Of a stretch of 64,000 nucleotides of DNA, positions 24,634 through 33,282 are shown one piece after another (position 1 is the first letter of the stretch; every line of letters begins with the position of its first letter). Source of the DNA: Modestobacter italicus. GTDB lineage: Bacteria > Actinomycetota > Actinomycetes > Mycobacteriales > Geodermatophilaceae. Position numbers and translations under genes: made by a program. The stretch covers positions 2,914,001 through 2,978,000 of the forward strand of contig NC_017955.1 of the NCBI RefSeq assembly GCF_000306785.1, written 5' to 3'. The notes beneath the pieces are model-generated. The model searched no databases and was not told the origin of the DNA. It was given only the letters and a program-made list of their open reading frames with translations.

Positions 24634-26562
24634 GTGCAGTTCTACCTCAACGGCTACCGACCCGGGGACCCGCTCGTCGAGCCGCCACACCCGGCCGTGG
24701 CCGACCGGCCCGAGGGCGTGCCGGACGAGGTCGACGTGCTGATCGTCGGATGCGGACCGGCCGGACTCGTGCTGGCCGCGCAGCTGGCCGCGTTCCCCGA
24801 CCTCACCACCCTGGTCATCGACCGCCGGGACGGCCCCCTCGAGATCGGCCAGGCCGACGGCGTCGCCTGCCGCACCGTGGAGATGTTCGAGGCGTTCGGG
24901 CTGGCCGACCAGCTCGTGGCCGAGGGCTACTGGGTGAACGAGGTGTCCTTCTGGCGGCCGGACCCGGAGGCGCCTGCGCGCATCATCCGGACCGGCCGGA
25001 TCGACGACGTCGAGGAGGGGTTGTCCGAGTTCCCGCACGTCATCGTCAACCAGGCCCGGATGCTGGCCTACCTCCGCGACGCGATGGCGCGCTCGGCCAG
25101 CAAGCTCGCGCCGGCCTACGCCCTGCACGCGAGCGGGCTCACCGTCGATGGCGAGCGCGACCCGGAGCACCCGGTGACCGTCACCCTGCAGCACCTGGCC
25201 GACGGCCAGGAGACCGGCCGGACCTCCACCGTCCGGGCGAAGTACGTGGTCGGCTGCGACGGCTCCCGCAGCAGCATCCGGACGGCGATCGGCCGCGAGC
25301 TGGTCGGCGACCCGATGACCCAGACCTGGGGCGTCATGGACGTCCTCGCCGTCACCGACTTCCCCGACATCCGGCTCAAGAGCGCCATCCTCTCGGCCAA
25401 CCAGGGGAACCTGCTGATCATCCCGCGCGAGGGCGGCTACCTCGTGCGGCTCTACATCGAGCTGGACCAGGTCAGCGACCGGGAGATGCTGGACGGCCGC
25501 AGCGTGACCCCGGAGAAGCTCACGGCCGTGGCCAACCGGGTGCTGCACCCGTACCGCATCGACGTGAAGGACGTCGGCTGGTGGTCGGTCTACGAGATCG
25601 GCCAGCGGCTCTGCGACGGGTTCGACGACGTGCCGGCCGAGGAGGTCGGTGGCCGGCTGCCGCGGGTGTTCATCGCCGGGGACGCCTGCCACACGCACAG
25701 CGCCAAGGCCGGCCAGGGCATGAACGTGTCCATGGCCGACGCCTGGAACCTCGGCTGGAAGCTGGCGTCCGTCCTGCGGGGCACGGCTCGGCCGGAGCTG
25801 CTGCACACCTACTCCGCCGAGCGCCGGGCGATCGCCCAGGAGCTCATCGACTTCGACCGCGAGTTCGCCGCCATGTTCAGCGCGCCGCCGAAGGACGCCG
25901 CGGACGTGGAGGGGAAGGGCGTGGACCCGGCGGAGTTCCAGCGCTACTTCGCCGCCCAGGGGCGCTTCACCGCCGGGGTGGCCACCCGGTACGCGCCCTC
26001 GATGATCACCGCCGAGCCGAGCTCCCAGCACCTCGCCACGGGCTTCCCGGTGGGCATGCGGTTCCACTCCGCACCCGCGATCCGGCTGGCCGACGCCAAG
26101 CCCGTCCAGCTGGGCCACGCCGCCCGGGCCGACGGCGCCTGGCGCCTCTACGTCTTCGCCGACCCTGCCGAGCCGTCCTCGCCGGACTCCCCCACCCGGG
26201 CGCTGTGCGACTTCCTCGCCTCGGCGCGGTCACCCGTCGCCCGGCACACCCCGAGCGGTGCCGACCCGGACTCGGTGGTCGACGTCCGCGCCATCTTCCA
26301 GCAGGGGCACCGGGACGTCGCCGTCGACCAGCTGCCGTCCGCGCTGCTGCCGAGGAAGGGGCGGTTCGGACTCGTCGACCACGAGAAGGCCTTCTGCCCC
26401 GATCCGCGGGCCGGCGACCTCTTCGACGACCGCGGCATCGACCGGGCGGCCGGCTGCATGGTGCTGGTCCGCCCCGACCAGTACGTGGCTGCCGTGCTGC
26501 CCCTGGACGCGCACGAGGAGCTGGCCGACTTCCTCGCCGGTGTGCTCCTCGACGCCGACTGA
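24634..26562 (+). CDS. mobA: 3-Hydroxybenzoate 4-monooxygenase, copy 1
   Basis: 642-residue FAD/NADPH aromatic hydroxylase from GTG 24634 (GGGAGGGAAGG upstream). FAD-binding VGCGPAGLVLAAQLAA (about residues 38-53), the mid-motif CDGSRSSIR, and GDACHTHSAKAGQGMNVSM (about residues 348-366) are intact. A C-terminal thioredoxin-like domain ends with VRPDQYVAAVLPL. The N-terminal MQFxLNGxRPGDP and the overall layout match Comamonas MobA by recall, which converts 3-hydroxybenzoate to protocatechuate; generic phenol 2-monooxygenase naming is less specific. Almost the same protein is encoded at 55333-57261. Here the upstream IclR gene is decayed, so control may be lost or supplied in trans. Confidence 0.85.
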   Translation: MQFYLNGYRPGDPLVEPPHPAVADRPEGVPDEVDVLIVGCGPAGLVLAAQLAAFPDLTTLVIDRRDGPLEIGQADGVACRTVEMFEAFGLADQLVAEGYWVNEVSFWRPDPEAPARIIRTGRIDDVEEGLSEFPHVIVNQARMLAYLRDAMARSASKLAPAYALHASGLTVDGERDPEHPVTVTLQHLADGQETGRTSTVRAKYVVGCDGSRSSIRTAIGRELVGDPMTQTWGVMDVLAVTDFPDIRLKSAILSANQGNLLIIPREGGYLVRLYIELDQVSDREMLDGRSVTPEKLTAVANRVLHPYRIDVKDVGWWSVYEIGQRLCDGFDDVPAEEVGGRLPRVFIAGDACHTHSAKAGQGMNVSMADAWNLGWKLASVLRGTARPELLHTYSAERRAIAQELIDFDREFAAMFSAPPKDAADVEGKGVDPAEFQRYFAAQGRFTAGVATRYAPSMITAEPSSQHLATGFPVGMRFHSAPAIRLADAKPVQLGHAARADGAWRLYVFADPAEPSSPDSPTRALCDFLASARSPVARHTPSGADPDSVVDVRAIFQQGHRDVAVDQLPSALLPRKGRFGLVDHEKAFCPDPRAGDLFDDRGIDRAAGCMVLVRPDQYVAAVLPLDAHEELADFLAGVLLDAD

Positions 26563-26576
26563 CCGGGGCGGCGGGC

Positions 26577-26640
26577 TACCAGCGGCTCAGCAGGCGCCAG
26601 AGCACGGCGATGAGTGCGACCGGCTGCCCAGCCCCTCGAT
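26577..26640 (-). pseudogene. Tiny 3' remnant of an alpha/beta-hydrolase gene
   Basis: The minus strand reads QPVALIAVLWRLLSRW and a stop at 26577, resembling the usual last helix of alpha/beta-hydrolases (xxPVALVAALRxLLxxW) and the tail at 58950 (PVALVAFLRLVPDRW). Upstream of it the frame gives no convincing hydrolase. The rest of 26563-27137 shows no intact gene. Confidence 0.35.
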
Positions 26641-26766
26641 GCCCCGAGCCGCACCAGGGCGAGCAGCTGGACAGGGCACAGCGACATCGGGAACGACGAG
26701 CAAGGCGAGTGGTGGGCGTTGCTGTCCTCGAGCGCGTTGCCGTGCCGGCTGCGGTACGGACACAGA

Positions 26767-26797
26767 AGGCGGGTCGCCCGTGTCGGACGACCCGCCT
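26767..26797. terminator. Strong hairpin, possible transcription terminator
   Basis: AGGCGGGTCG (26767-26776) and CGACCCGCCT (26788-26797) form a perfect 10-bp stem around an 11-nt loop. No U-run follows, as is common in actinobacteria. The hairpin and the CTGACC after it resemble the hairpin beside the tRNA fragment at 54104-54133. Confidence 0.5.
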
Positions 26798-26908
26798 CTG
26801 ACCGTCCGAGAGCGCGACGGCGGCGGCGACCCCTGGGGCGGGATGACCGGTCGGGGCGGGCCGGCTGGTCTCGCGTGACCACGGGCCCCTCTCCGCCTCG
26901 CGACCGTC

Positions 26909-27040
26909 TCAGGCGCTGGTCGAGCGGACGGCCTCGCGGATGACCTCCACGACGGCCTTCGGCTCGGCGAGCATGACCAGGTGGGAGGAGTCGACCTCGG
27001 TGACCCTCCGCCACACCGCCTCCGGCCCCGGCTCGGACGC
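26909..27040 (-). pseudogene. Alpha/beta-hydrolase C-terminal remnant
   Basis: The last about 35 codons of a minus-strand frame read VTEVDSSHLVMLAEPKAVVEVIREAVRSTSA, the classic end of an alpha/beta-hydrolase including the catalytic histidine (SHLVML). Upstream of WRR the sequence turns into low-complexity Pro/Gly/Ala without hydrolase motifs, and it runs into the divergent arylsulfatase start region. It is therefore a 3' remnant of a gene whose body has been lost. Confidence 0.5.
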
Positions 27041-27137
27041 GGTCTCGGCTCCGGACTCATCCTCATCAGGCGGCGCGGGCGACCCGGTCGCCTGATGTCC
27101 TGGCCGGGCCAACCCTCCCGTCCGACCAGGAGCCGAC

Positions 27138-29489
27138 ATGCCGTTGAACGAGTACCAGGTGGGCGCCGCGTTCTCCGGCGTGATCGGGCGGACGACCGAC
27201 GAGTCCACTCCCGCGTGGCCGCGACCTGGGCGGCCGGCACCCGGTTCCCCGAACGTCCTGATCGTCGTGCTCGACGACACCGGCTTCGGCCAACTCGGCT
27301 GCTACGGCAGCCCGATCGCGACGCCGAACCTCGACTCCCTGGCCGAGAACGGACTGCGCTACAACAACATGCACACGACGGCCCTGTGCTCACCGAGCCG
27401 ATCCGCCATCGTGACCGGGAGGAACCACCACAGCAACGGCATGGCCTGCATCACCGAGCTGGCGTCGGGCTATCCCGGCTACAACGGGGTGATCCCGTTC
27501 GAGAACGGCTTCCTCTCCGAGATGCTGCTCGGCCACGGCTACAACACCTACATGGTCGGCAAGTGGCACCTCACGCCGAGCCACCACGAGACCGCCGCAG
27601 GCCCGTACGACCGCTGGCCGCTGGCTCGTGGCTTCGAGCGCTTCTACGGGTTCCTGGGCGGGGACACGAGCCAGTGGTATCCGGACCTGGTGCACGACAA
27701 CCACCAGGTGGACCCGCCGGCGACGCCGGACGAGGGGTACCACCTCAGCGAGGACCTGGTCGACAGGTCGATCCAGTTCATCGCCGACTCCAAGCAGGTC
27801 GATCCCGACCGGCCGTTCTACCTGCACCTCTGCTTCGGCGCCATGCACGCCCCCCACCACGTCGCCACGGAGTGGGCGGACAGGTACGCGGGGCAGTTCG
27901 ACGACGGGTGGGACGCGTACCGGGAGAAGGTCTTCGCCGCCCAGAAGGAGCTGGGGATCGTCCCCCAGGAGGCGGAACTGTCCCGGCACGACCCCGACGT
28001 CCCGGAGTGGGAGTCCCTCCCCGAGCCGGCACGCAGGCTGTTCAGCCGCTTCATGGAGGTCTTCGCCGGCTTCCTCAGCCACACGGACCACCACCTAGGC
28101 AGGCTGCTGGACTTCCTGCGGGACCGCGGCGACCTGGACAACACCATCGTCATGGTGGTCTCCGACAACGGTGCCAGCGCCGAGGGTGGGCCGACCGGCA
28201 CCACCAACGAGGCGCAGTTCTTCAACAACGCCCAGGAGTCCCTGGAGGACAGCCTCGCCCGGATCGACGAGATCGGTGGCCCCACGACCTTCAACCACTA
28301 CCCGTGGGGCTGGACCTGGGCCGGCAACACGCCGTTCCGGCGGTGGAAGCGGGAGACCTACCGGGGCGGCGCGTCCGACCCGTTCATCGTCTCCTGGCCC
28401 CAGGGCATCAACGCCAAGGGCGAGGTCCGGACGCAGTACGCGCACATCATCGACATGGTGCCGACCGTCCTCGACGTGCTCGGCATCGAGCCGCCGGCCT
28501 CGATCAGGGGCGTCGCCCAGTCCCCTCTCCAGGGGGTCAGCTTCGCCAAGACCTTCGACGACGCGGCTGCGGCGAGCGACCACCGCACGCAGTACTTCGA
28601 GATGCTCGGCAGCCGGGCGATCTACCACGACGGATGGCGCGCTGTCTGCCCGTGGCCAGGCCCTTCGTTCACCGAGGCCGGCGTCGGGTTCGGTCAGCCC
28701 ATCTCAGCTGACAGACTCTCCGAGCTCGACGCCACGGCGTGGGAGCTCTACCACGTCGATGAGGACTTCGCCGAGAACGACGACGTCGCGGCGGAGCACC
28801 GGGACAAGCTCATCGCGCTCATCGGTACGTGGTACAGCGAGGCCGGGAGGTACGGCGTCCTCCCGATCGACGGCAGCGGCCTCGAGCGGATGCTCGCCGA
28901 CAAGCCCCAGGCGGCCGCACCACGGGACGCGTACACGTACATCCCGAACACCCAGTCGGTCCCCTTCTTCGCCGGGCCCCGCGTGCTCAACCGGCCGCAC
29001 AGCATCACGGCGACCGTCGAGATCCCCGAGGGCGGCGCCGAGGGCGTCCTCCTCTCGCAGGGCTCGGCCGCCGGCGGCTACTCGTTCTTCATGAAGGACG
29101 GCGCACTGCACTACGTCCACAACTACGTCGGGCGGAGCAGGCCCCGGGTCTCCTCCCCCGAACCGGTCCCGGCCGGTGCCCACGAACTCCGCTTCGAGTT
29201 CGAGCCGACCGGCCAGCCGGACTTCCCCAATGGACGCGGCACACCGGGTCGGATGCAGCTCTACGTCGACGGGACCCTCGTCGCCGAGAGCGAAGCCGCG
29301 GTCACCACGCCGTTCATGATCAATCCCGGTGCACTGACGTGCGGCGCCAACCCGGGATCACCCGTGACCCCGGAGTACACCTCGCCGTTCCGCTTCACCG
29401 GCACGTTGACGAGCGTCACCGTCGACGTCTCGGGAGACCTGATCGACGACAGCGAGAGCGAGATGCGCATGGCGATGGCCCGCCAGTAG
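27138..29489 (+). CDS. Arylsulfatase (Cys-type sulfatase)
   Basis: 783 residues. The sulfatase signature CSPSRSAIVTGR places the formylglycine-precursor cysteine at Cys84; metal-binding DD is at 46-47 (VLDDTGFG); further motifs are GKWHLTP, HAPHH and DNGAS. A C-terminal beta-rich extension of about 180 residues (VLLSQGSAAGGYSFFMKDG, LYVDGTLVAES) resembles a lectin-like jelly roll. It lacks a signal peptide, so it should act in the cytoplasm. The formylglycine-generating enzyme must be encoded elsewhere. AGGAG precedes the ATG. It stands alone, with decayed hydrolase sequence upstream and a convergent CHAD gene downstream, so its substrate is unclear. Confidence 0.87.
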   Translation: MPLNEYQVGAAFSGVIGRTTDESTPAWPRPGRPAPGSPNVLIVVLDDTGFGQLGCYGSPIATPNLDSLAENGLRYNNMHTTALCSPSRSAIVTGRNHHSNGMACITELASGYPGYNGVIPFENGFLSEMLLGHGYNTYMVGKWHLTPSHHETAAGPYDRWPLARGFERFYGFLGGDTSQWYPDLVHDNHQVDPPATPDEGYHLSEDLVDRSIQFIADSKQVDPDRPFYLHLCFGAMHAPHHVATEWADRYAGQFDDGWDAYREKVFAAQKELGIVPQEAELSRHDPDVPEWESLPEPARRLFSRFMEVFAGFLSHTDHHLGRLLDFLRDRGDLDNTIVMVVSDNGASAEGGPTGTTNEAQFFNNAQESLEDSLARIDEIGGPTTFNHYPWGWTWAGNTPFRRWKRETYRGGASDPFIVSWPQGINAKGEVRTQYAHIIDMVPTVLDVLGIEPPASIRGVAQSPLQGVSFAKTFDDAAAASDHRTQYFEMLGSRAIYHDGWRAVCPWPGPSFTEAGVGFGQPISADRLSELDATAWELYHVDEDFAENDDVAAEHRDKLIALIGTWYSEAGRYGVLPIDGSGLERMLADKPQAAAPRDAYTYIPNTQSVPFFAGPRVLNRPHSITATVEIPEGGAEGVLLSQGSAAGGYSFFMKDGALHYVHNYVGRSRPRVSSPEPVPAGAHELRFEFEPTGQPDFPNGRGTPGRMQLYVDGTLVAESEAAVTTPFMINPGALTCGANPGSPVTPEYTSPFRFTGTLTSVTVDVSGDLIDDSESEMRMAMARQ

Positions 29490-29693
29490 GGCGTCCGACC
29501 AGCGGCTGGCCCGAGCCCACGAGGTCACCCGCGCGATCCACCTCCGTCGTGGGACTGGACAGACCGCCGCAGATCCGTGTCGACGGCATCGCGTGCGCTG
29601 TCCCATGCCTCGGGCGAGGAGAGGAGAGGTGGAGCTCCCCTGACGGCGGTCCATCAAGGTCGCTCGGAATGCTCGGCGGGAACGGTGTGACGG

Positions 29694-31196
29694 TCAGCGC
29701 AGCCAGCGGTGCAGCGACTTGCGCCTGGCGGCCTTCCACGCGTCGTCGAAGTGGTGCTGGGACTGCTCGGCGCGGGCCTCCTCCAGGGCGTGCAGGCGGC
29801 CGTAGAGAAAGGCGGTCTCTGTCGAGGTCGTGCGCTCCGCGAGGTGGCGGAGCCGCTCCCGGGTGAGGACGGAGTCCTGGTGCTCCCCGAGTGCCTCTTG
29901 CACAGCCTCCATCGCCTGGGCGAATGCGGTCGCGTCCTTGCCGAAGACCCGGTCGACCGACTCACCTGCGTAGCGGGCGGCCTTGGCGGCCTTGCGGGCG
30001 TCGTGCAGCAGTTCCTCGCGCTCGGCGCCGTCCGGCTGGGCGGCTGCCTGGTTCACTAGGTCCCGCACGCCGGTGAAGCTGCGGGCGACCAGCCGCGGGA
30101 GCGCAGCAGCGGCGGTGGCGTCCGCTCGACCTGTGACTGGCGGCGTGCTGACGAGCTGGTCCAGGGACGCGACGAGCTGGTGGTAGCGCTCACCGTCCAG
30201 CTCGGCGAGGACGCGGTCGTGGGCACTGCGGTAGGCCTCCCCCAGCTCCTGGTCGGCGATCGCCGCGGCCGGGCCGAACCCCCTGTTCTCGGCCCGTACT
30301 GCTTTCGCGACCCGGTCGCGCATCACCTCGGCGTCGCGGGCAGCACCGAGCTCACCTGCCAGCCACTTCAGCTCGCCGCGCAGCGGCTTGACGACCTCCT
30401 TGGCGAACAGCGGTTGGAAGGTGGTCAACGCGCTGCGCAGCCGGCGGGTGGCCACCCGCATCTTGTGCACCGCGTCAGGCGCGTCCAACCGCACCGGCAG
30501 GTCCTGAGCGCGCACCTGGGCCACCTGCTCGCGCACATGGGCGAGGACGACGTCCCCGGCACGCGACGTCGCGGTGAGCTTCGTCGGCTTGCGCTTCCGA
30601 CGTTGCGGTGGGCCGTCAAGGCGCAGCACGTGCGCCAGCTCGGAGGAGGCGCCGGCCGCTTGGAGGCCTCGCGCGTGCAGCCGGGTATCGACGTCGTCGA
30701 GCAGGTCGGCGTCCCCATCGACGAGCCCCACCTCGATCTCCCGCCACGACAGTTCCGCCCCGGCGGCCTGACCGCTGCCGTCCAGCGCCTGCAGCCGACG
30801 GGCGGTCACCCGGTCGTCAGCGAACTCGGCGAGCACCTGCCCACTGGTGTCCACCACCCGGCGCACGGTGCGCTCGGTGAGGACCTGGGCGACCGGCTGC
30901 AGCGGAGCGCCTCCGCTGTGCACCCAGACCATCCGCTGCAGCGCCGCCGGGACGGTGCGGGCGGCACGGCCGGGCGGGAGCCGCACCTCCGAGCGTGCAC
31001 CGGAACCGGCCGGGATCTTCAGCTGCCACCCGGCGTCGGTCCCGCCGGTGCGCCGGCGCAGGACGAGACCGGCCGTGGCCAGCCGCAGGTCGGCGGTGTC
31101 GAAGTACGTCGCCGACAGCTTCTGCCTCTCGGCTCCCGCCTCGGTCAGCGGGGCAGCGCCGTCGGCTCCCGCCCGGTCCTCCCCCTCCCCGAGCAC
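29694..31196 (-). CDS. CYTH-CHAD protein lacking its normal N-terminus
   Basis: 500 residues if translation begins at GTG 31196. Residues 1-200 are a CYTH (triphosphate tunnel) domain (KLSATYFDTADLRLATAGLVLRRR, GWQLKIP) and the rest a helical CHAD domain with regularly spaced His/Arg (VHKMRVATRRLRSAL, DARKAAKAARYAGESVD). CHAD binds polyphosphate. The frame upstream continues with KKYLADESFELPSLLDLV, the usual first strand, but a TAG at 31248-31250 precedes it and no ATG/GTG/TTG lies between. The ExExK-type motif normally at the start is therefore absent, and no ribosome-binding site precedes the GTG. The gene may be decaying. Confidence 0.6.
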   Translation of the reverse strand: MLGEGEDRAGADGAAPLTEAGAERQKLSATYFDTADLRLATAGLVLRRRTGGTDAGWQLKIPAGSGARSEVRLPPGRAARTVPAALQRMVWVHSGGAPLQPVAQVLTERTVRRVVDTSGQVLAEFADDRVTARRLQALDGSGQAAGAELSWREIEVGLVDGDADLLDDVDTRLHARGLQAAGASSELAHVLRLDGPPQRRKRKPTKLTATSRAGDVVLAHVREQVAQVRAQDLPVRLDAPDAVHKMRVATRRLRSALTTFQPLFAKEVVKPLRGELKWLAGELGAARDAEVMRDRVAKAVRAENRGFGPAAAIADQELGEAYRSAHDRVLAELDGERYHQLVASLDQLVSTPPVTGRADATAAAALPRLVARSFTGVRDLVNQAAAQPDGAEREELLHDARKAAKAARYAGESVDRVFGKDATAFAQAMEAVQEALGEHQDSVLTRERLRHLAERTTSTETAFLYGRLHALEEARAEQSQHHFDDAWKAARRKSLHRWLR

Positions 31197-31250
31197 CAGG
31201 TCGAGCAGGGACGGCAGCTCGAAGGACTCGTCAGCGAGGTACTTCTTCTA

Positions 31251-31549
31251 ACGTCCAGGTGAACAGCAAGCACCCAACACATGTACCGCACGAAGATGAA
31301 CGACGGCCTCGTCATCCGACACCCGCCGCAGAGCTGCAGCTCGGTGTCGCGCCGGGCAGTTGGCCGGCCCACGAGACGCACCCGCTACATCGGGCGCGAT
31401 CCCTGCTGTCTCCAGGGGTTCACCAGTGACGGCGGCTGCGTTGACCCGCGCTCCCTACCGTGACGGGAAGGCGTCAGCGAAGAGGGTGCAAGCCATGATC
31501 GAGCCGACAGCAGTTGCCATCGCCTACGTCGCAGGTCGACTGACCGGCC
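31251..31549. other. Intergenic gap with little recognisable content
   Basis: Between the truncated CHAD gene and the ScyD/ScyE gene I see only a short dyad, TGACG-N6-CGTCA at 31461-31476, and a 29-codon frame starting MIEPTAVAIAYVAGR at ATG 31495 (stop 31584) that overlaps the tail of the next gene. AGAGGG precedes that ATG. I cannot tell whether it is translated. Confidence 0.25.
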
Positions 31550-32557
31550 TCACCGTCGATCGTGCTGGTGAGCGGCCAGGTTGATTCGCCATACCTCACC
31601 GTCGTAGGTGATCACGTAGGCGTGTCGGTCGAGGAGCTCCATCGACGTCGGGCGGTCGAGTCCCGAGGCGATGACATCCAAGCCGCCCTCGCCGTCCGCG
31701 CGCAGCAGCTGACCGGTGTCAGGCAGGGCAGGTGACCCCTCCGGCTCGCCCTCGGGGAAGTCGCCCTGGGCGAGCGCGTACAGCGCGTGCCGGCCGACCT
31801 CGACGTCGACCAGCAAGCGCCCGCCCGAGGCGACGAGCTCGGGATCGGCCGACCTCACGCGGAACGCCAGCACCTGGCCGTCCTCCGGCCGGTGCGGGAC
31901 GGGGCCGGCCAGGGAGGCGAGGACGGTGCCGTCCCGACGGTCGAGCCCGGTCGGGACGACGTTGCCGAACTGCAGCACCGTGCGGACCTCGCCATCCAAG
32001 CCGACCTGGAGCACACGGTTGAAGTGCGCGTCGGTGACGAGGAAGCCACCCCGGTACGGCTCCATCGCGTACGGCACACCGGTGGGCACGGAGAAGTCGA
32101 TGTCCGGGGGCGGCGGGTTCTGCAACGACCACGCACCGATGTCGGCGACGACCTCGCAGGTGTCCTCGTCCTCGACGCGGAAGATGCCGGTGACGGCGCT
32201 GCCACCGACGTCCTCGCTGACGAGCGAGGTGAGGCCGTACATCGTCGAGCCGAGGAAGGCGACGTCCATGGCACCGCCGACATCTCCCACCAGCACCCGC
32301 GGGGGCAGGCACGAGGCGACGACCGTCGTTGCTCCGGTTCTCGGGTCGATCCGGGAGACCTCGCCCGAGACGGGTTCGGGCACGTACAGCGCCCCGTCGG
32401 GCCCCAGCGTGCTGCCCGAGCCGCCCGCGAGGCCGGTCACCAGGAGCTCGGGATCGTCGGCCCGCGGAGGCGGGACCGCCTGCACCGACGCCGGCGCCGC
32501 CAGCACGCCGAGCAGGGTGGCCAGCAGGAGCAGCGGCGTCCGTCGACCAGCTCGCAT
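31550..32557 (-). CDS. Secreted ScyD/ScyE-family (NHL-like beta-propeller) protein
   Basis: 335 residues from ATG 32557, which has AGGGAGG 5-6 nt upstream; the in-frame ATG at 32593 lacks one. A Sec signal peptide (MRAGRRTPLLLLATLLGVLAAPASVQA) ends before VPPPRADD. Propeller repeats follow (GSGSTLGPDGALYVPEP, GVPYAMEPYRGGFLVTDAHFNRVLQV, RPTSMELLDRHAYVITYDGEVWRINL). Two cysteines could form a disulfide. Family members are extracellular and of unsettled function in actinobacteria; the name comes from cyanobacterial scytonemin loci, but nothing here implies scytonemin synthesis. Confidence 0.75.
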   Translation of the reverse strand: MRAGRRTPLLLLATLLGVLAAPASVQAVPPPRADDPELLVTGLAGGSGSTLGPDGALYVPEPVSGEVSRIDPRTGATTVVASCLPPRVLVGDVGGAMDVAFLGSTMYGLTSLVSEDVGGSAVTGIFRVEDEDTCEVVADIGAWSLQNPPPPDIDFSVPTGVPYAMEPYRGGFLVTDAHFNRVLQVGLDGEVRTVLQFGNVVPTGLDRRDGTVLASLAGPVPHRPEDGQVLAFRVRSADPELVASGGRLLVDVEVGRHALYALAQGDFPEGEPEGSPALPDTGQLLRADGEGGLDVIASGLDRPTSMELLDRHAYVITYDGEVWRINLAAHQHDRR

Positions 32558-32713
32558 GGCGACCTCCCTGGCAGCGTGCGACAGGCGCCACACAGATTAG
32601 GAGGAGGCCGTCACGGCGGCGTCACCGCAGCGTCACGCGCCGGTGGAGCCGGTCCCCGACGGTGCCCAGGAGGAGGCCCAGGGGGGCAAGACAGCCAGCC
32701 CGCGGAAGGCCAG

Positions 32714-33253
32714 CTACCGGATCAGGGCACGGGACGCAGAGACCGCTGTGAGCGCCCTGCAGGATCGGGTCACCCGGATGCAGCAGCGGGACGTCGGCGC
32801 CCGCCCGGCCCGCAGGCCGTCGGGCACCGGCCGCGCGTGCAGCTCGCCGTCCACGACCGGTCCGAGCGGCAGCCCGCCGCCGACCGCCCGCATCACCGCG
32901 AGCAGGTCGTCGGCCGACGGCTCGTCCAGCGGCGGGAAGCCGCCGCCCTGAGCGGCCAGCAGTTGGTCCTCGGTCACGCTCGCGAAGCCGGCCAGGTCGG
33001 GCGACACGCCGGGTTCCGGGATGGTGGTGACCTCCATCAACGCCTGCCGCTGAGGCTTCGGCGCGTACGCCAGCGCGTCCCGGACCCCCGCCCAGGGACG
33101 GCGCGGCACCGGCGCCTGGGACCGCAGCTCCCCGACCGGCGGCTCGGCGTACGGGATGCCGAGGAACACCGCCGAGCCCTCCCGCCAGGCACCCCGGACG
33201 GCGCGTCGACTGGTATCGACGACCACGTGCTCGCCGGTCGGCGTGGGCCGCAT
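32714..33253 (-). pseudogene. Type B carboxylesterase with internal deletion
   Basis: An open frame of 179 codons (ATG 33253, GAGGAG upstream) begins as a normal type B esterase (RAVRGAWREGSAVFLGIPYAEPPVGELR) to about residue 80. It then jumps directly to a stretch normally some 200 residues later (PDLAGFASVTEDQLLAAQ, GPVVDGELHARPVPDGLRAG). Both the HGG oxyanion segment and the GxSxG nucleophile elbow are missing; the deletion junction lies near 33000-33010. The 3' end turns into Arg/Ser-rich nonsense and lacks the catalytic histidine region. It should be inactive. It follows the Gfo/Idh/MocA gene on the same strand and was probably once part of that operon. Confidence 0.65.
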
Positions 33254-33282
33254 CGGGTGTCTCCTCGGGTCAGCGGACGGCG

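Noticed and set aside
24634-26562. Phenol 2-monooxygenase as the name of the flavoprotein hydroxylases
   Set aside because: The N-terminal MQFxLNG start and the overall conserved blocks fit 3-hydroxybenzoate 4-monooxygenase better.
31550-32557. Evidence for scytonemin biosynthesis from the ScyD/ScyE-like protein
   Set aside because: No other scytonemin genes are present; the family is widespread in actinobacteria.
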